In this document: piece by piece, positions 51,251 to 62,190 of the stretch | Position numbering within the stretch: position 1 is the first letter of the stretch | Layout of the letters: each line of letters starts with the position of its first letter | Origin: Undaria pinnatifida | Taxonomy: Eukaryota; Sar; Phaeophyceae; Laminariales; Alariaceae | DNA length: 64,000 bases | NCBI GenBank assembly: GCA_012845835.1 | Contig: JABAKD010000020.1 | Coordinates: forward strand, 14,312,268 to 14,376,267 | Direction of reading: 5' to 3' | Translations under genes and position numbers: made by a program | Notes under the pieces: generated by a model | What the model was told of the DNA's origin: nothing | The model's input: only the letters and a program-made list of their open reading frames with translations | The model's database searches: none

Positions 51251-53402
51251 AACGTTGCTTAGAGGCATGGGAGAACTTGTCGGTGACCGAGGGGGATCGT
51301 GAGTGCCTCAAGCGAACATGGGGAGGCATTGCAGACGCATACTTTGGGTTTTTTCGGTACAACGGTGGTAGCTTTGAAGGCATGTGGGATCTCGATGTAG
51401 CGTTACCACTGCACCGTCTAAACGCACCTATGATTCAGAAGTGGTTCGGAGACATTAAAGGTTTCCCGGACGTCGACCAGTTGGTGTATGTTGCGGAACA
51501 CGGTGCGCCGGTGCATGTTGGCGGGGTTGAGAACATCGAAGCTGGGCTTGCATACTCTAACCACAGCAGCGTCGAGCCGTATGTCGACCAGATTCTCACG
51601 AAAAACGGTCAAGATGTGAAGTTTGGGCACGTGTTTGTTTTCCCTTTACAGGCTGCGGCGTCTATCCCCGGCCTGCGTTTATCTCCTTTAGGTGTCGTGG
51701 AGTCCACGTCAAAAATTCGCATATTTCATTATTTGACCTTTTCCAGCCATTCGTCGGGGCCGGGAGTGAACTCAGACACGGATTTTGCGACAGCACCACC
51801 TTGCAAACTAGGCCATGTACTGCGCGATGTGATATGGCGCATTTTGTTCCTGCGGCGAAAATTCGGTAGGGACGCCCGCATTGTTCTTAGTAAGATGGAT
51901 GTGGCCAGCGCTTTCAGGCAAGTTGCTGTTGAGTTTGGGCGTTCGCCGACGTTTGGGTATGTGTTTGACGGGATGGTGGTTGTGGACCGGCGTTGTAGTT
52001 CGGGTGGCGTAACTCCCCCGGCTTCTGGTGCCTGTTCGCGTCGGCACTAGAGCATGCACACGTCAACACAACATTTCGTGACGCAGTAGTGACGGCGCAG
52101 GGCCGAGCAGCGACCGCCCACGTAGTGGTCCGGCCGGCACCCGTAGCGGAGCGGCCTTCCCCGCTCCCTCATGCATGTAGAGTTCCACCGGGGGAAGGGG
52201 GGGGGATGGAGGATCCTTTTTTCATCCGATTCTATGTCGACGACGCAATCTCGGTCGAGGTTCAACGGTTGACGGGGGGTGTTCGGTGTTTGCTGGCGTC
52301 GGCGTCGCTCGCATCAGACCACTTCCGCTTGTTCGGTAACCGGCGCGAGATGGACCCGCCTCTCTTGGCGGCTCGTAAAGTGATGTCTTGGGACACCAAG
52401 CTCAAGGTTCTAGGTTGGGAGATTGATACCGTAGGTATGACGATAACGTTGCCACCTGCCAAACTCGTTCAACTTCGTGACTTGCTGCGCCAGTGGCCGA
52501 ACGACCGCGTGTCGGCCTCGGAGGTCGAGTTGCGGTCGTTAACCGGGAAGTTGTTGCACGTTTGCGAAGTAGTTCGGCCCGGCAAGTTTTTCGTCCGTCG
52601 CATGCTCAACCAATTAGGACTGTCGGCAAGTAAGCCGTGGAGGGACAACTTGAAGATGCGGCGGCCCTCTAGACGCACAACCCTCATGCTAACGCCAGAA
52701 TTTCATTCCGACGTTACGTTCTGGCGGCTGCTCGTAGGAGGCGCACTGCAGAACAGAAGGGGTGCATTACACGCACCCTTGTATAGTTTTTTCCTGCAAC
52801 CCCCCGTTCGAACTCTTTGGTCCGACGCGTCCGGCGACGCTATGGGGGGGTATTGCCTAGAGTCGGGGGCGTGGTGGAGGATTAATTTTGACGAAGGGGT
52901 ACGTAGACGTCTTCGACAGCGCGTATGCGGAAGAGATGACCTGTCGATAAACGTACTAGAGTTACTAGGCATGGTGGTCACTGCGTGGGCTTTCGTAGTG
53001 CATGCAGGCGCAAAACCTGGGTACGATCGCCAGAGTATTCTAATGCGCGGAGACAACCAATCAGCAATACACTGGATTAACCAGTGTCGCGCGGGTAGAG
53101 AGCCAAGGTCAGGGGCGTTGATGCGAATGCTCGGATGGCTAGAAGTGCGTAGCGGGTGGTGTTTCCGCGCGCGGCGCGTGAAAGGGGTAAATAACACCCT
53201 CGCTGACGGGATCTCCCGATGGAATCGCGCATCCATCCCTTCCGCTCTCCGCAATTGTCGTCCTGATATCGCGTGGCAGGAGCAGGACCTGGTGCAAGCG
53301 GGTGCGGGTCTATGTACCGGGATTTTAGCGTCCAGTACATCCGGCAGTCAGTTGTGGGCTCGTCGGAACGCACTTACGGCTCAGGCTTCCGGTCTTGGTT
53401 AA
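51235..53402 (+). pseudogene. DIRS-like reverse transcriptase and RNase H
   Basis: The first frame (to about 52005) reads LGVVESTSKIRIFHYLTFSS and RIVLSKMDVASAFRQVAVEF, RT motif A with its Asp. The second frame continues SPGFWCLFASALEHAHVNTT (motif B), FFIRFYVDDAISVEVQRLTG (motif C YVDD), and LKVLGWEIDTVGMTITLPPA. RNase H follows: TLWSDASGDAMGGYCLESGA (Asp), DDLSINVLELLGMVVTAWAF (Glu), MRGDNQSAIHWINQCRAG (Asp) and VNNTLADGISRW (last Asp). All key acidic residues are present. One frameshift lies between motifs A and B. Confidence 0.85.
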
Positions 53403-54401
53403 AATTTCGTGAGCTGATAGGTAGCGAGTCATATCTTGAACCAGGGGAGTCAGAAAGCGCCATGATATGGGCCCTGGTCGATTTCGCGGCGTGGTGTGCC
53501 GCATCTGAAGGGAATCAAGCGGGACCATTTCTGGTAAACTTGCCTCCGTACAGTATTTTCACCGGGTTGGTTTGGGTCTTGAGCTTCCTACAAAGTCGGC
53601 TTTGATGAAGAGCGCGTTGAAAGGGATTTCACGTTCACACACGCTCGCGGGAACAGCCCGCCGCGTACGCCTCCCGGTGTCATGGGAGATGCTGTTGGCA
53701 GGGAAAAGCCTAGCCCCGTCATGGGGCACTGGTGGTAGCGTTCTGTGGCTTTTTTGGGGTATGGCATATTTTTTTTCATTATGCGGTCGGACGAGGTGTT
53801 TGCGGGCGCAGCAGGCGTCGTGCACGCCGCACACTGCCTTACACGTAGTGATGTTGCATTTTTTGCTGGAGAGAGCCAGTTAGATATATTGCGGTGGCAC
53901 CGGGCCGATCGCGTGGAGGTACGCTTTCGAGGACACAAGGGTGATCAGGGGCAAGCAGGTAGCGTCATCGTGCGCACACGTTCCGCGGTGCGGGGTTCGC
54001 GTTCGGGTTTGGGCACCGGCGGCGGCGCCGTTGCCCTCATGGTGGATCTGTTGTCGCGGTATCCAGCGCTTCCCGAACGCGCCCCCCTCGCCTCGTATCG
54101 TAGTGACAACGGAGTGAGAGTATGGGGATATGGCCAAGCGATGCGAGCGTTGAGAGAGATTGTGGCGCAGTCGGGACGCAACCCCGACGAGTTTGCACTA
54201 CACTCTCTCCGTATAGGAGGTGCGTCCGTGCTCGCGGCGGGAGGCGACGTGCCCGAGCGAGTAATCCAGCGCGAAGGACGTTGGACGTCTGATGCTTACA
54301 AGGTATACACTCGCAATAACGTAGAGGACGCAGGACAAGTCTCTCGCAAACTAGCGGTAGCAGGAAAGGGCCAGAGACAGCCAGGCCAAGGCACTATATA
54401 G
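53273..54401 (+). pseudogene. DIRS-like tyrosine recombinase
   Basis: A core-binding segment (RQSVVGSSERTYGSGFRSWL, EGNQAGPFLVNLPPYSIFTG) is followed in a second frame by KGISRSHTLAGTARRVRLPV. A third frame then reads GYGIFFFIMRSDEVFAGAAG (catalytic Arg), VRFRGHKGDQGQAG (Lys), ALHSLRIGGASVLAAGGDVP (H-x-x-R) and GRWTSDAYKVYTRNNVEDAG (Tyr). The R-K-HxxR-Y set is complete but split over frames. It would catalyse integration of the circular cDNA. Confidence 0.8.
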
Positions 54402-54446
54402 GGGAAACCGTAGCAGTCTTCGGCGACCTCGTGTTTGGAGGAGTTT

Positions 54447-54465
54447 CCACGGTATCGTACCGTGG
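54447..54465. other. Perfect short hairpin downstream of the recombinase
   Basis: CCACGGTA-TCG-TACCGTGG is an 8-bp stem with a 3-nt loop, 46 nt after the recombinase stop. A second pairing, AGAGACCA/TGGTCTCT, lies about 80-150 nt further on. It could belong to the 3' noncoding end of the DIRS-like element. Function unknown. Confidence 0.5.
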
Positions 54466-54838
54466 GTGGGACTCAGTCGTCTTAGACTGCATGGGTTTCG
54501 GTTGGGACCTAGCTAGTGGTTAACGGAAGGAGAAACGGGATTTAGAGTAGAGACCACCAGTGGAATACCGTCAAGGTTGGTTGCGGTAGATTGGTCTCTC
54601 GGGGTGCTCTCCCTCCCAAGTCACAGACACAATAATAACCAAGCAATTCGAAAGATAGGCATGAAAATCGTAGTTTATTGACGTATTTACTGGGCAATAG
54701 TGGATCATACGATTGTGTTCACCCCCCCCCCTCCCCCCCCAATGCGGTACAAAACCGAGTGATCAGGGTGGAAGGGTAGATAGATATAAAGCTTATATTA
54801 TCCACAGGTCATCACACGCCATGTACGACCGAACGGAC

Positions 54839-55152
54839 AGTACCGGTCGCCCCGGTGGCGTATCAGGTTATCCTCGAGCCTGGTATAGGTCAGTTTCGTG
54901 AGTTCGAGCCCCGCCGAGTGCATACTCGTATAAATTCGTTGGGACTTTTTCTTGTGGACAAATTGACTTGCGGAAAGCGCGAGCGCGTGAGCTAGCAACA
55001 CTCGATGAAAAATCGACGAGCAGTGGGATTGCTGAACCCTATGCGCGATAAAAATTGAAGGCAAGAACCGGGGGGGAGAAGGGACGACACCTGTGACCAC
55101 GGCTTGTCCAGAAGCTGGAAAGTGAAAGTGTGCAAAAAAAAAAAAAAAAAAA
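54839..55152 (+). mobile_element. tRNA-derived SINE, copy 3
   Basis: The head starts GGTCGCCCCGGTGG at 54845 with B-box GTTCGAGCCCC. The body is shared with copies 1 and 2, and a poly(A) lies at about 55134-55152. AGTA stands just before the head (54839-54842) and right after the poly(A) (AGTATACG), a possible short target-site duplication. Confidence 0.85.
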
Positions 55153-56614
55153 GTATACGAGCATTTGTTTTGGGTTCAGAAGACCAGAATTTAGCAACCT
55201 TTCGCCTTAAATTTCACTTTTGAATTTCGCCCGCGGATTTGAAGCATAGTATTCGGATGTAAAGTATTGGTCGGTTTTTGGAGGATTGGGCACTGAGATT
55301 TAGCATTTTTCGCATTAAAATTCACTTTTGTATTTTGCACTTTTGCCCACGGAGTTAGAGAGGACTTCCTGTAAATACGATATCGGTTGTTGTTGGGAGC
55401 TTTTGATAATGAAGTTGGAGAGGTTTATCTTGATTTCGGTATTGAATTCGATTGATGGAAGACTCTGGACTTGGGAGTATATCAATTTGCGGGAACAATA
55501 TTGGTTGTTTCTGAGTATTGGATGACGAAATTTGATATTTTTTTCCTTGATTTCAGCATTAAATTTTGGTCGATCGAAGGCTTGGGAATATAGTTATTGG
55601 AGGTGAAATATTGGTAGTTTCGAGGTTATTTTAGGTTTAATGTACCAACAATAGAAAGTTTGTTGACGGGTGTTACGGACTAAAATCATTAGTCTACTGC
55701 ACTTTGGATCGCTCATATTTTTTTTCAGCGGTTTTCGTTCGATTATCGCGGTTCAATTCCGCTAGCTACGGCGTTGGATATGAATTTCGGGTTTTCGGAG
55801 CTTGAGGTGCCCAGTATCGTTTAGAAATTGACGCTGGATAATTGAGGCATATACTCTGTTTAGACAAGCAATGTTTGGGATGGTGCGCTTTGGATGAGCG
55901 TTTATCATGCACGCAGGCAGGGGGCATGTTGGTTTATGCCTGTGAACAAGTCCGATATACTGTACCAGGTATGGTATTTTGGTGTGTGTGATGGTGGCAT
56001 CTTCGGAGATGCGCGGTGAAACTTCTTTTTTCCCGAAAGGGTACAATAAATTGGTATATCATGTGAACGTGACTCTAGGGTCGCGTACACCGAAATTTGC
56101 CGATACTTTAACTAATATATAGTCTCTACTCCTATCTCCCCCGCCCGATGGCGCTCCGGATATCGTGACTTCCTGTCTGAGTGAGGCAGCCATGCGTCGA
56201 ACACCTGTGTAAGTGGATGGTCAAACACGAGCCACTGGAAAAAAGGCGCCAAACACGCCCCCCCTACCGAAGCCTTGGTCTATGGTGGAATGGAAGTCAT
56301 ACACGAGCAGTCCTGTCGTCACGCTCTATGATACCAGCATAGCGACACGAGCACGAGTAGTACGAGTAGCCTTTTCGGAACGACGCATTCCCCACGACAC
56401 CAAGCGGGCGAGATCGCACCATCGTAGCAGCGGGCCGCCGGGCAGCCAATGGGTACACCCCAACGCCGCTCTTCCGCGACACGCGCTAGCTACATCTCTC
56501 GAGTCTGTGTACTACCTGCGATTTTCGTGGTTCGTCGACACGGCACGCAACAGGCAGCTGGTGGTGTGTGCCAGGCGAGGAAAATGCTGTCGTAGCAGAG
56601 GTGATACGACGCCC
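55153..56614. other. AT-rich noncoding stretch with an old direct duplication
   Basis: TTAGCAACCTTTCGCCTTAA and AATTTCACTTTTGAATTTCG near 55190 recur in diverged form near 55298 (TTAGCATTTTTCGCATTAAA, ATTCACTTTTGTATTTTGC). Frames are short, without domains. 56210-56650 is open on the plus strand but shows no recognisable motif. Confidence 0.45.
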
Positions 56615-56713
56615 TTACGAGAGTATCGAACTGATCAACCCTTCAAATAGACCTACCAAAAACACTGGATTTTCAAAGTCGAGGTTTTGACTTCGACTTG
56701 AGATATTGTTTCG

Positions 56714-56925
56714 GCCACGACATCGTCGAACTTGGTTGAAACTTTTTTTTTTCAACGTTGGCAAAACTGCTGGGTTATGAATTCGATTCCCGTATTTCAA
56801 CAGAGTAGGTAAGGTCGTTAAGCAAAGACTCCCACGACATCATCGATTATGGTAAAGTTGTTTCTTTTTTTCAACGTTAGCAGAACTTTGTGTTCTATGA
56901 AATCGATTCCCGTATTTGGTCTCTC
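56714..56925. repeat. ~119-bp tandem duplication, diverged
   Basis: CACGACATCGTCGAACTTGG..TTCAACGTTGGCAAAAC..TCGATTCCCGTATTT (56714) recurs as CACGACATCATCGATTATGG..TTCAACGTTAGCAGAAC..TCGATTCCCGTATTT (56833). Confidence 0.65.
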
Positions 56926-57269
56926 GTCAGTGCGCATCTTTTTATGGGTTAGCAAATTCGACGCGTGCTGCGATGGAGGTGGCGCTTTCGGGGGTAAAAA
57001 AATGTTGTTTCTGGGTGACGAGGGGCTTTAATCCAAGATCAAATGTGCGAAACACAATTGTTGTTTTTGAAAAGTTACTGAGTTGTGAATCTACCTGGGC
57101 CACGGGTTTGTTCGTCAGATTGCACTTTGAGTTAAGTCAAAAATCGTTATCCGCTGAGTTATCGCAGAACTCAAGGGAGAAGCTCCTGAAAAAGTGGTTC
57201 ACCTCTATCATACCGTTGTATGTCGTTCGATGAAGATCGATGGGGACAAATATCTAGTAGACATGTAGT

Positions 57270-57410
57270 GGGGACGCCGAGCCCTGTACGCGATTTAAAT
57301 GAAGGCATGAACCGGGAGAGAGAAGAGAGAAACCGGTTAGCCACGGCTTGTACACCAAGGTCGCTGAGGGCGAAAAACCCTTACGAGTTGAGCTGGGAAG
57401 TGAAAGTGCT
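57270..57410 (+). repeat. Highly diverged SINE body relic
   Basis: GCCCTGTACGCGAT, AATGAAGGCATGAACCGGGA, a CCACGGCTTGTACACC stretch and GCTGGGAAGTGAAAGTG keep the order of the SINE body and 3' end (CCCTATGCGCGATAAAAATT, GAAGGCAAGAACCGGG, CCACGGCTTGTCCAGAAG, CTGGAAAGTGAAAGTG). It is older than the three poly(A)-tailed copies or comes from a related family. Confidence 0.55.
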
Positions 57411-57436
57411 CGTAACATTGGCCTACTTGCTTATCC

Positions 57437-57634
57437 TTATGTGCGCCGATTCATTTGCTCGTAGCTTCCTGTGTCCAAACTCTGCGCTTCTTGGGCCCGA
57501 AAAAATTCCGAGCCAAAGACGTGTTTGATAACATGATGTGTATCGCATTTGAGACACCTTGTAAACTGTTTCGTTGTTTTTCGGTTGACCCATCGCACCT
57601 TGTCCTTGAACAGACACGCGACAATCTCGAACAA
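57437..57634 (-). CDS. Unrecognised 65-codon ORF with CxxC and His pair
   Basis: The frame reads KVRWVNRKTTKQFTRCLKCD, then THHVIKHVFGSEFFRAQEAQ. A CxxCxxHH arrangement preceded by basic residues could be a small zinc-binding exon, for instance from a transposase C-terminus. Other frames here are open too, so confidence is low. Confidence 0.2.
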   Translation of the reverse strand: MFEIVACLFKDKVRWVNRKTTKQFTRCLKCDTHHVIKHVFGSEFFRAQEAQSLDTGSYEQMNRRT

Positions 57635-58415
57635 CGCTGGCTTCGATCGAGTCTGTCACATACATACATCCATTGGACTAGCACGCCCTGCAAGGTGTCC
57701 TACGAATAGCAACGACAGCAGGAGCTTCAGGGAGCAACCACGGTAACTTCGGCGCCAAAAGTCCGTTTGAGGGAACGGTGAGACGGTTGAACAAGCACAT
57801 AGCCCGAAATGTATGTGATTGCAGGATGGGTTTGCCATGGCAGTGGTAGTGCACGACGCGTTTCGTATTTCAGTGACGCCTTCCACTGGGCAGCTTGTTA
57901 TTTGAAGAGCGAGTCGCATTGCCTGAAACGCTGGCGGTGTTCCGTTCGCACGGCCGGTTTGCCACTATTCATAGTTACAGGTACGAAAATTTAGGGCCGA
58001 CACGATGATAGCTAGTTCGAGGACACGCTGCCATACACCGCACACGACTCGTCCGAGTGGCGAGAGGCGAGTTGACTAGAGCAAGCGGAGAGTAGCTGCA
58101 GCAGCAGTGTCTGACCGAGGTGGTGGCAAAGCAAAAAATCGTCCAGTGCGTAGACCAATGCCCCTCTTAAGTCAGTGAACAGACCGGATGATCTGTGGGC
58201 AGTTGTTCACAGGAAAATACTTTATAGTCCTGCACCGCACTTTGCATCGCAAGCCGACCGTGTTCATTGGGCTAAATCACGGATCGGATCCCCGGGCACA
58301 GCCGTTGTACCTGAAGGCATTTCACGAACCGCAGCTCCCGGCACAACCACTGTACAAACGAGGTCTGACCCAATCTGTCTTTCACCTTTTGCTTCTTTTG
58401 TTTTGTGGATGATCT
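57635..58415. other. Upstream region of the glycosyltransferase gene
   Basis: No repeat or domain is recognised. Any promoter should lie here, but no convincing TATA box or initiator can be assigned. Confidence 0.35.
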
Positions 58416-59450
58416 ATGTCAATCGCCTGGAAACAGGTAGCGGCCGGTACCCTGTGCGAGTCGACGGCAAGTATGAAGCTAACCCTGCGTTGGGGCGCCG
58501 CCGTCTGCGTGGTCCTTTGCAATCGGGCGGTGTTTTGGACTTGCTCGCCATCCTCGTCGGCGGAGGCATCAGCAGAGGCGGAGCTGTCGGGGGAAATGAT
58601 GCCGCCGGTAATAACAAAAGAAGCTACGTGTGGCGACTGGGTGTCGTGGGCACCTCCCAAGACAGATCCCGCGATCGTGATGCAAGTTGTGAGCGAAGAC
58701 TACGTGGACCTGGAGCAGAATTTCATCCGGCTGATGGAGCTGAACTCGGGATTTACACGCGAAAACCTCTATCTCATGTGCCTGGATGATGCGACGGTGC
58801 CGATTTTTGCGTCTCTGGGAATCCGCGGTGTACCAGTGAACAAGCTTAGGGCTCGCTCTCACAAAGACGTGTGGAAGACTAGGGTCAGAGCTGTGTCGTG
58901 TTTAGTGGAGGAGGGCTACAACGTCATAATGTCTGATTCGGACGCTCTTTGGCTCCGCGATCCCATGGAATACATGGACGCCGCCGGCGTAAGCAGCAGT
59001 AGCATAGTCGCCTCGCGTGGAAGTTTTCCTCGTACGTTTGGGTGGGGTTCAACCATTTGCATGGGGTTCATCTTGTTTCGAGCAACGGGAGCCGGAATGA
59101 ACACGTTCCAGGACACCATGGAGAACATCGTATTGAGAACAGGCGATGACCAAGTCGCAGTAAACCAAGCTGCTTCCGATCTCGGCGTTATTTGGGATGA
59201 GGGCAGCGACATGCGTTACGAAAAGAGCACAGACCTTGGGAAGGGGACGATCTCCGACCTGCCTAGCGACAACGGCGAACCCTTCGGTATCACCTTGCTC
59301 CCGCACAGCAAGTTCACACGCATTTGCCGTCGTACCCCGGTATCAAACGATACCGTGGTAGCGCACTGCTTCAGAGAGAAGACAGCAGGGGCAAAATTGG
59401 ATTGGATGCAAGAGTTGAACCTTTGGTTGCCAGAACTTGACAGTCCCTGA
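58416..59450 (+). CDS. Putative GT77 / nucleotide-diphospho-sugar transferase
   Basis: This is an intact 344-codon frame. From the second Met (residue 20), MKLTLRWGAAVCVVLCNRAV forms a hydrophobic N-terminal anchor or signal, so translation may start at 58473 and the product would be a Golgi type II protein. CGDWVSWAPP leads into the fold. LYLMCLDDATVPIFASLGIR, KDVWKTRVRAVSCLVEEGYN and VIMSDSDALWLRDPMEYMDA (DSD at about 174-176, a metal/nucleotide-sugar DxD) follow. Then come GSTICMGFILFRATGAG, TGDDQVAVNQAASDLG and FGITLLPHSKFTRICRR. These are the hallmarks of the nucleotide-diphospho-sugar transferase family (Pfam PF03407, GT77). The donor and acceptor sugars cannot be told. No intron is needed. 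It is the only clean host-like gene seen here. Confidence 0.8.
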   Translation: MSIAWKQVAAGTLCESTASMKLTLRWGAAVCVVLCNRAVFWTCSPSSSAEASAEAELSGEMMPPVITKEATCGDWVSWAPPKTDPAIVMQVVSEDYVDLEQNFIRLMELNSGFTRENLYLMCLDDATVPIFASLGIRGVPVNKLRARSHKDVWKTRVRAVSCLVEEGYNVIMSDSDALWLRDPMEYMDAAGVSSSSIVASRGSFPRTFGWGSTICMGFILFRATGAGMNTFQDTMENIVLRTGDDQVAVNQAASDLGVIWDEGSDMRYEKSTDLGKGTISDLPSDNGEPFGITLLPHSKFTRICRRTPVSNDTVVAHCFREKTAGAKLDWMQELNLWLPELDSP

Positions 59451-60808
59451 TCCCCAAAACACTCGGCAAGCTTTGTTCGCCTACACTCGGTCTTACGGGC
59501 GTATTGTCGGGAAAACATGTATCGAAATTATTTGGCTCAATTTGCGTTGTACCTCAATTTTGCTCCGGATCGATCAGGATACATGGATGCGTTGGTCCTT
59601 GTCTGGCTGCAGGATTATGGCTTGCTGGTATGCGGTGTATACAAGCACAGCAACCTTGTCGTCGATTTAGTGTATGGGGGTGTGTCGTAATTGTACTTAT
59701 TTTTTCAACAGCACGAAGTCGTTTTCTTGACAAAATGATCGCCGAGGAGGTTGACGCAACCTCAGTTTAGCACATCACGAACCATTCCGGACCCTTATCT
59801 TTGGCCTGGCTGGTGTTTGCGAAAAAGCGTTTAGTTAGTTACCTGGGAGGGGAGAGGGTGGTACGCAAATGTACCATATGTTGACATCTACGACTGTAGG
59901 TCTATTGTGCTTGTGCATACGAGATATGTCTCTGAATAAATGTGATGGTTTGGACTGTTTCCCATTTTGCGATCATGTCTCTTCGTATGCGCACGTTTAG
60001 ATACAACACTATGTGGGTCGACACGAAAAGGTCGATCGCTCACCGTCGTCGAGGTTCGCGTCGAGAGTTTTGCGCGCATTTCGCGGGGTCGCGCGTGGCA
60101 AACCATCAAAGCTTTTTTCCCGCGGGGGCGATCAAGAGGTATCCCCAGGATTGTCTTTCTGTATGAGAGGCTTTATTTCATGTACGAAAGATTAGTCGTC
60201 CTCATTTTTCTGCGTACATGGGGCGTTCACCTTGAACATGCATCTTCTCATCATCAATCCAGCAAAAAAAACGGGCCCACCCGTCGCCACCTCCCCGGTC
60301 TAACCCCCCGCCGCCCCCACGCATATGTACGAATAGGACACATTTGGTATAAACTACTCGCTATGTTCCCAGGTCTACAGGGGTACCTACAACGGAGACC
60401 ATCTTTTCTTGTTTGTCTAACCTCCATTTTCTCATTTCCAGAATCGCATCAGGCATGACTCTGGCACACACTTTTTCACTGTTTTGTCGTCAAACCATCT
60501 AGAAATGTTGACCCTTAAACGATTATGAGCCTCGACAGTCGGCGGACAAACCTGCGGTCTATGCTAGTTCTACTTACTCCGGTAAATTTGTGTACTACAA
60601 CTTTGCATGTGGTAGCACAGGGGTGCTTTGATAATGGTTGAAGTTCTTGGCTGGCGGGGGAAAGTGTGACCGAGATTTAATGTTGAACATGTTGCTTGCC
60701 GGCCAGAAAAGCGTCATCACAATGGTTTGTTCCTTGAGAAGCCGGACTTCCTAAGGGCCTCCACCCCGGTAGTCAAAGAGGGGCGTACGGGTTTGACCCC
60801 TTTCAAGT
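59451..60808. other. No gene seen
   Basis: Short frames on both strands (for example 59967-60458) have ordinary composition but no motif I recognise. The 3' UTR of the glycosyltransferase would lie at the left end. No clear AATAAA is placed close to the stop. Confidence 0.4.
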
Positions 60809-61611
60809 AGGGCTGTGAGTTGGCTTACTATAAGTCGCCATCTACTTATTAGCTGGCTAGTTATCCAAGCTAGTTGCGGCTTTGGCAACCATCCAACTAT
60901 TGTGTGTATTTTGGCTTTTCCTTCGATGGTATCAAGGCTTCTTGGTACGGGGCACGCAATTCCCCGCGACAGGAGCCCAAACTCGTCGCGAACCAGAGAG
61001 GAAGCTCATGGCGCATCGACCCAACGCCATCGACGGTGCTGGTTCCGATGGCAGTGCCGAAGGTGTTGGCGTCGTTGAACCCGCCCGTTAAATGACCACG
61101 GTGGTGATGGAGCCTGCATCGATCAAGCGGTCGCTCCGACGGCCCCTCCTCGCCCGAGCGCACGCGACGAAGATGCGGTTCTCCACCGTGTAATGAACGA
61201 GTGCCGGGCGTCCCAAGCCCCCCAAATCCCAGCACTGGCTTTGGAAACACTTTGTTTTGTACGCAGAGTAGGCGCTAATCCTTCTTTTGCATGATCACAT
61301 GACAGAGTGGTTTGTATCTATACGTGCCACGAGCCTTTATAGACCAACCCGACGATTTGTTTAATTCACCTGTTTCTTGTATATAAACCAGTGCTAAAAC
61401 AAATGAAGCCAAAACGCGTAATTTTGCCTCTGGTGGCGCCTTCAGCGGGAACCTCCGGAGGCGCCTCCAGTGAAGACCCCTCCGCTCGGGGGGGGGGGGT
61501 TAGCTCGCCTGACTCTAGTCGACTAGTTGGCTGGCATTAAAGTACAGTTAATCGGCTGGCTTCGCCAGCCACCTAGTAACTAGTCGGGAACTCCAGTCAA
61601 GCCACAGCCCT
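60809..61611. mobile_element. Possible short inverted-repeat element (hAT-like ends)
   Basis: AGGGCTGTGAGTTGGCTT at the left is mirrored by the complement of AGTCAAGCCACAGCCCT at the right. Further inside, GGCTGGCTAGTTA-type words pair loosely with GGCTGGCTTCGCCAGCC. AGGGCTGTG-type ends resemble hAT elements. No 8-bp target duplication was found, and the interior shows no transposase (one minus frame, VENRIFVACARARRGRRSDR, is unassigned). Confidence 0.35.
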
Positions 61612-62190
61612 CTATTTAGCCCACATCTTGCATTTTTCGAGGTTGGCAAACAGTTAGTACTGAGAATAGCGTCTGGTCGTCATATTATCGATGTTGACGA
61701 CATGATAACGGTCGTGTTTGTTAGGACTTTATTATATTATACTGTAGATACTAAATCATTGTTTGCTTCGGTTTGTACCTTTCATACTCGTGGCAAGAGT
61801 TCCGTGGGTACTCAGCAGGCGTTCCTACTTTCTCCCCCCGTTTCTCGATTCCGGTGGCTCTTGTCTCGGGACGCCCTGCGATGCAATAACCCTGTCGACA
61901 TCGTTCGCAACCTGTGCTCCAGGGGAGCAGCCTGTGTTGGTGGGGTAGGGGGGTGCAAAGTAGAGATATAATGCAATTATGCGCCTGGAGTATAAAGACA
62001 AAGAATGTGAATGCTTGTATCGAAACAATCATTCAAGATCGAGTTACCAGGTAGTCTGCAGTAAATCTAGGATCAACCGAAACGATTAGTCTCATGTACA
62101 AGATCGGCACCGACACATGTACCCACCCCCCACCCCACCCCGTCTCGAAAGGGATGGTAAAATGACTAAGGCAAGCAACAAGTGAGTACG
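61612..62190. other. No gene seen
   Basis: Only short frames, without domains. Confidence 0.4.

Larger units (their letters stand above)
50800..54600 (+). mobile_element. DIRS-like tyrosine-recombinase retroelement, frameshifted
   Basis: Domain order is basic region, RT, RNase H, tyrosine recombinase, all on the plus strand. That is the arrangement of the DIRS order (DIRS, Ngaro, PAT), which integrates with a tyrosine recombinase and not a DDE integrase. No adenine methyltransferase-like domain is evident. Clear terminal repeats were not found, so boundaries are approximate. Frame changes near 52005, 53580 and 53740 indicate a dead copy or assembly indels. Confidence 0.8.

Noticed and set aside
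57220-57709. Several overlapping open frames suggesting a gene
   Set aside because: The left part is a SINE relic and the rest is open in several frames on both strands. Only a weak CxxC..HH patch was retained, at low confidence.
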